A stretch of 6,690 nucleotides of DNA from positions 1 to 6,690 of the forward strand of contig JABIVN010000614.1 of NCBI GenBank assembly GCA_018667205.1, in the 5' to 3' direction. The position numbers and the translations under genes are program-made. This stretch comes from Gammaproteobacteria bacterium. Its GTDB lineage: Bacteria; Pseudomonadota; Gammaproteobacteria; Pseudomonadales; Azotimanducaceae. Shown in pieces: positions 4,922-6,690 of this stretch; position 1 is the first letter of the stretch; each line of letters begins with the position of its first letter. Below the pieces are notes generated by a model. That model ran no database searches, was not told the DNA's origin, and worked only from the letters and a program-made list of their open reading frames with translations.

Positions 4922-6690
4922 ATGGAGCGATCCACTTTGTTCTGGATAAGAGTCAGCATCGTCCTGTCGGGTTTCATGGCGATTCAATCTTCAGCTGAAC
5001 CTGCAAGTGAACAAAGTAGAGTCATAGAGTTCAACATTCCCCGCCAAAGTGCAGTTAAAGCACTTGTTGAATTTGCTGAGCAGGCAGAAGTCACTCTGGT
5101 ATTTCCATTTGAGGAAACCTCGGGAATCACGACGAATCGGTTGCAAGGCGAATATACTATGGTCGTCGCCTTAGGCTTGTTATTAGCTGATACGTCGCTG
5201 GCGTCGACGATAAATGATGGTCAAGTCAATGTTACTTTAACTGAAAAGGGGGGGGAGGGCTTCAGGGGGTCTTTTTTCGGTCGTATTATCACTGCGCTGA
5301 CAACTGGCCTGATTGAAACTGGTTTCGGCTCCGAGGTTAGCGCCGGGGACGGGGGTATGCAAAACCTGGTTGAAGAAATCGTAGTGACTGCCCAGCGTCG
5401 TGAACAGAAGTTGCAGGATGTTGGGATAGCCGTCAGCAGTTTCTCCTCTCAAGACATTAAAAATTTTGGCATGTTACGGCCCGAGGATATAGCCGGGCAG
5501 ACACCTGGTCTGGACGTGAAAAACTCACTTGGTTCTATGAATCCCGTCTTTACGATAAGGGGGATAGGGTTAAACGATTACAACATTAACAATAATCCTT
5601 CGGTTGGTGTCTACGTTGATGAAATCTATATGGCAAGTGCTGCCTACCTGTCTTTTCAGGTTTTTGATCTTGAAAGAATAGAAGTTTTGAAGGGGCCGCA
5701 AGGCACGCTCTATGGTCGCAATACAACTGGCGGCGCCATAAACTTTTTGTCGGCGAAACCGACAAAGGGCTTCGAAGCGTATCTGAACCTTGGCTACAGT
5801 CGGTGGAATACGCTTAAGATGGATGGGGCTGTCAGTGGTTCTGTCGGCGCTAATCTGACCGGACGGTTAGCTTTTCAAGTAACAGGGTCTGACGGTTATT
5901 ATAAAAATAATGGCACCACCGTCACTACTGGTATGTTGGGCACACGCGCATCTGCGCTTGATAGCCGGGGCTTTAGTTTGGGTATGCCTGCGGCTGGTGA
6001 TGTCATTCCAGTAAACCCATTGGTGCCGCCAGACGATGATTTCTTGGAGCAAGATCTTTACTCGTTTCGCGGCACTTTGGTGTGGCAATCTAAAGATCGG
6101 GTTGAGATTACAAGCAGCGTTCACTACACCGAAGATGCATCGGATATGTTCGTTCGATCAATGGGTTCAGATAGTGTCGATTTAAATGGTTTTTCTCCGG
6201 CTGACAACGATCCTTTCACAGTCGACGCTAATTTTGGCGCAGGTGGAAGTACGGTTGATATAGAAGGAATAGGTGGTTTCGTAAAAGTTGATATAGATTT
6301 CGATTTTGGGAACCTGATATCGGTTACCGGATATGAAGCTATCGAAAGGACGTTGCCTTTTGAGGAATCCAGTCCATACCGGATTCTGGATCAGTTATTT
6401 GTTGACGATCTTTATGAATGGAGTCAGGAGGTGAGGCTACAGATCGAGCAAACTGACAAGTATTTTTGGTTGGTCGGCGCTTACCTGGGGAAAGAGAAGA
6501 TCAAATCGCGCAAAGACATTAACAGCCTGGACTCTATTTTACGGACAACAATTGCAACAGAGTTTGTGCAGGAAGGGACGAATCACGCCGTATTTTCGCA
6601 TAGTGAATGGCAGTTGAGTGAGGCCACTCGGTTGACTGTAGGCCTGCGGTACTCGCACGATTCTAAGCGTTATTCAGGCGGATCCTTTAT
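4922..6690 (+). CDS. TonB-dependent receptor/transducer with N-terminal STN domain (partial at 3' end)
   Basis: This outer-membrane active transporter is open from the ATG at 4922 to the window end (589 complete codons, no stop). A signal peptide covers about 1-25 (FWIRVSIVLSGFMAIQSSA). An STN signalling domain spans about 34-106 (IEFNIPRQSAVKALVEFAEQ, LQGEYTMVVALGLLLADTSL) and should contact the periplasmic end of FecR. A linker of about 45 residues precedes the TonB box EEIVVTAQRREQ (IVVTA at 153-157). The plug domain (about 162-280) has QTPGLDVKNSLGSM, FTIRGIGLNDYN, GVYVDEIYM and the highly conserved ERIEVLKGPQGTLYGRNTTG. Beta-barrel strands follow from about 285. The carried substrate is unknown. 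The ATG has no clear ribosome site and lies 9 nt after the fecR-like stop, so translation may be coupled; ATG 4976 is an alternative but would cut the signal peptide. An 8-G run sits in the linker. Confidence 0.95.
   Translation, partial: MERSTLFWIRVSIVLSGFMAIQSSAEPASEQSRVIEFNIPRQSAVKALVEFAEQAEVTLVFPFEETSGITTNRLQGEYTMVVALGLLLADTSLASTINDGQVNVTLTEKGGEGFRGSFFGRIITALTTGLIETGFGSEVSAGDGGMQNLVEEIVVTAQRREQKLQDVGIAVSSFSSQDIKNFGMLRPEDIAGQTPGLDVKNSLGSMNPVFTIRGIGLNDYNINNNPSVGVYVDEIYMASAAYLSFQVFDLERIEVLKGPQGTLYGRNTTGGAINFLSAKPTKGFEAYLNLGYSRWNTLKMDGAVSGSVGANLTGRLAFQVTGSDGYYKNNGTTVTTGMLGTRASALDSRGFSLGMPAAGDVIPVNPLVPPDDDFLEQDLYSFRGTLVWQSKDRVEITSSVHYTEDASDMFVRSMGSDSVDLNGFSPADNDPFTVDANFGAGGSTVDIEGIGGFVKVDIDFDFGNLISVTGYEAIERTLPFEESSPYRILDQLFVDDLYEWSQEVRLQIEQTDKYFWLVGAYLGKEKIKSRKDINSLDSILRTTIATEFVQEGTNHAVFSHSEWQLSEATRLTVGLRYSHDSKRYSGGSF
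5248..5255 (+). repeat. Poly-G tract (G8) inside the TonB-dependent receptor gene
   Basis: Eight consecutive G fall in codons Lys109-Gly110-Gly111-Glu112, just after the STN domain. A G5 run (5265-5269) and a T6 run (5272-5277) follow closely, and GGGG-AC-GGGGG occurs at 5344-5354. The reading frame is intact with eight G. Homopolymers of this kind are prone to slippage, but no variation can be shown from one sequence. Confidence 0.85.

Noticed and set aside
5237..5452. Minus-strand open frame inside the receptor gene
   Set aside because: The plus strand encodes the receptor linker and plug start with conserved motifs; the antisense frame is a shadow.

Overview
The window looks like a chromosomal segment of a gammaproteobacterium, probably a free-living, perhaps marine one. 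The evidence is the order rpsA - ihfB - lapA - lapB, a classic gammaproteobacterial housekeeping block. The S1 C-terminal tail ([10 protein letters not shown]) resembles that of Pseudomonas-like and related groups more than that of E. coli. The TonB-dependent receptor carries an EEIVVTAQRREQ-type TonB box, common in oligotrophic marine gammaproteobacteria and sphingomonads. The lineage is inferred from family knowledge; no search was run.

Layout, all genes on the + strand. (1) Positions 2-250 hold the 3' end of rpsA, followed 8 nt later by ihfB (259-576) and a strong hairpin terminator around 587-614. (2) lapA (751-1077) and lapB (1087-2268) form a two-gene operon for control of lipopolysaccharide synthesis. 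pyrF, which follows lapB in many relatives, is not here. (3) After a 241-bp gap with small direct repeats comes a small secreted helix-hairpin-helix (ComEA-like) protein (2510-2812) with its own terminator (2840-2866). (4) About 430 bp without a convincing gene follows. It contains a long inverted repeat (2881-2925), recurrent TTGAGTG words and a dyad at 3133-3156. (5) A cell-surface signalling cassette then runs off the window: a FecI-type ECF sigma factor, a FecR-type anti-sigma/sensor overlapping it by 4 bp (ATGA), and 9 nt later a TonB-dependent receptor with an N-terminal signalling (STN) domain, open to base 6690.

The last three genes make a coherent signalling unit. The receptor binds an extracellular substrate and its periplasmic STN domain contacts FecR. 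FecR passes the signal across the inner membrane, and the sigma factor then transcribes targets that probably include this cassette. The substrate cannot be read from the sequence, and no convincing Fur box was found. Nothing here amounts to a demonstrably undescribed system. The points most worth a second look are an 8-G tract in the receptor at the junction of STN domain and receptor, a signal-peptide-like segment at that same junction, and the structured intergenic DNA upstream of the sigma gene.
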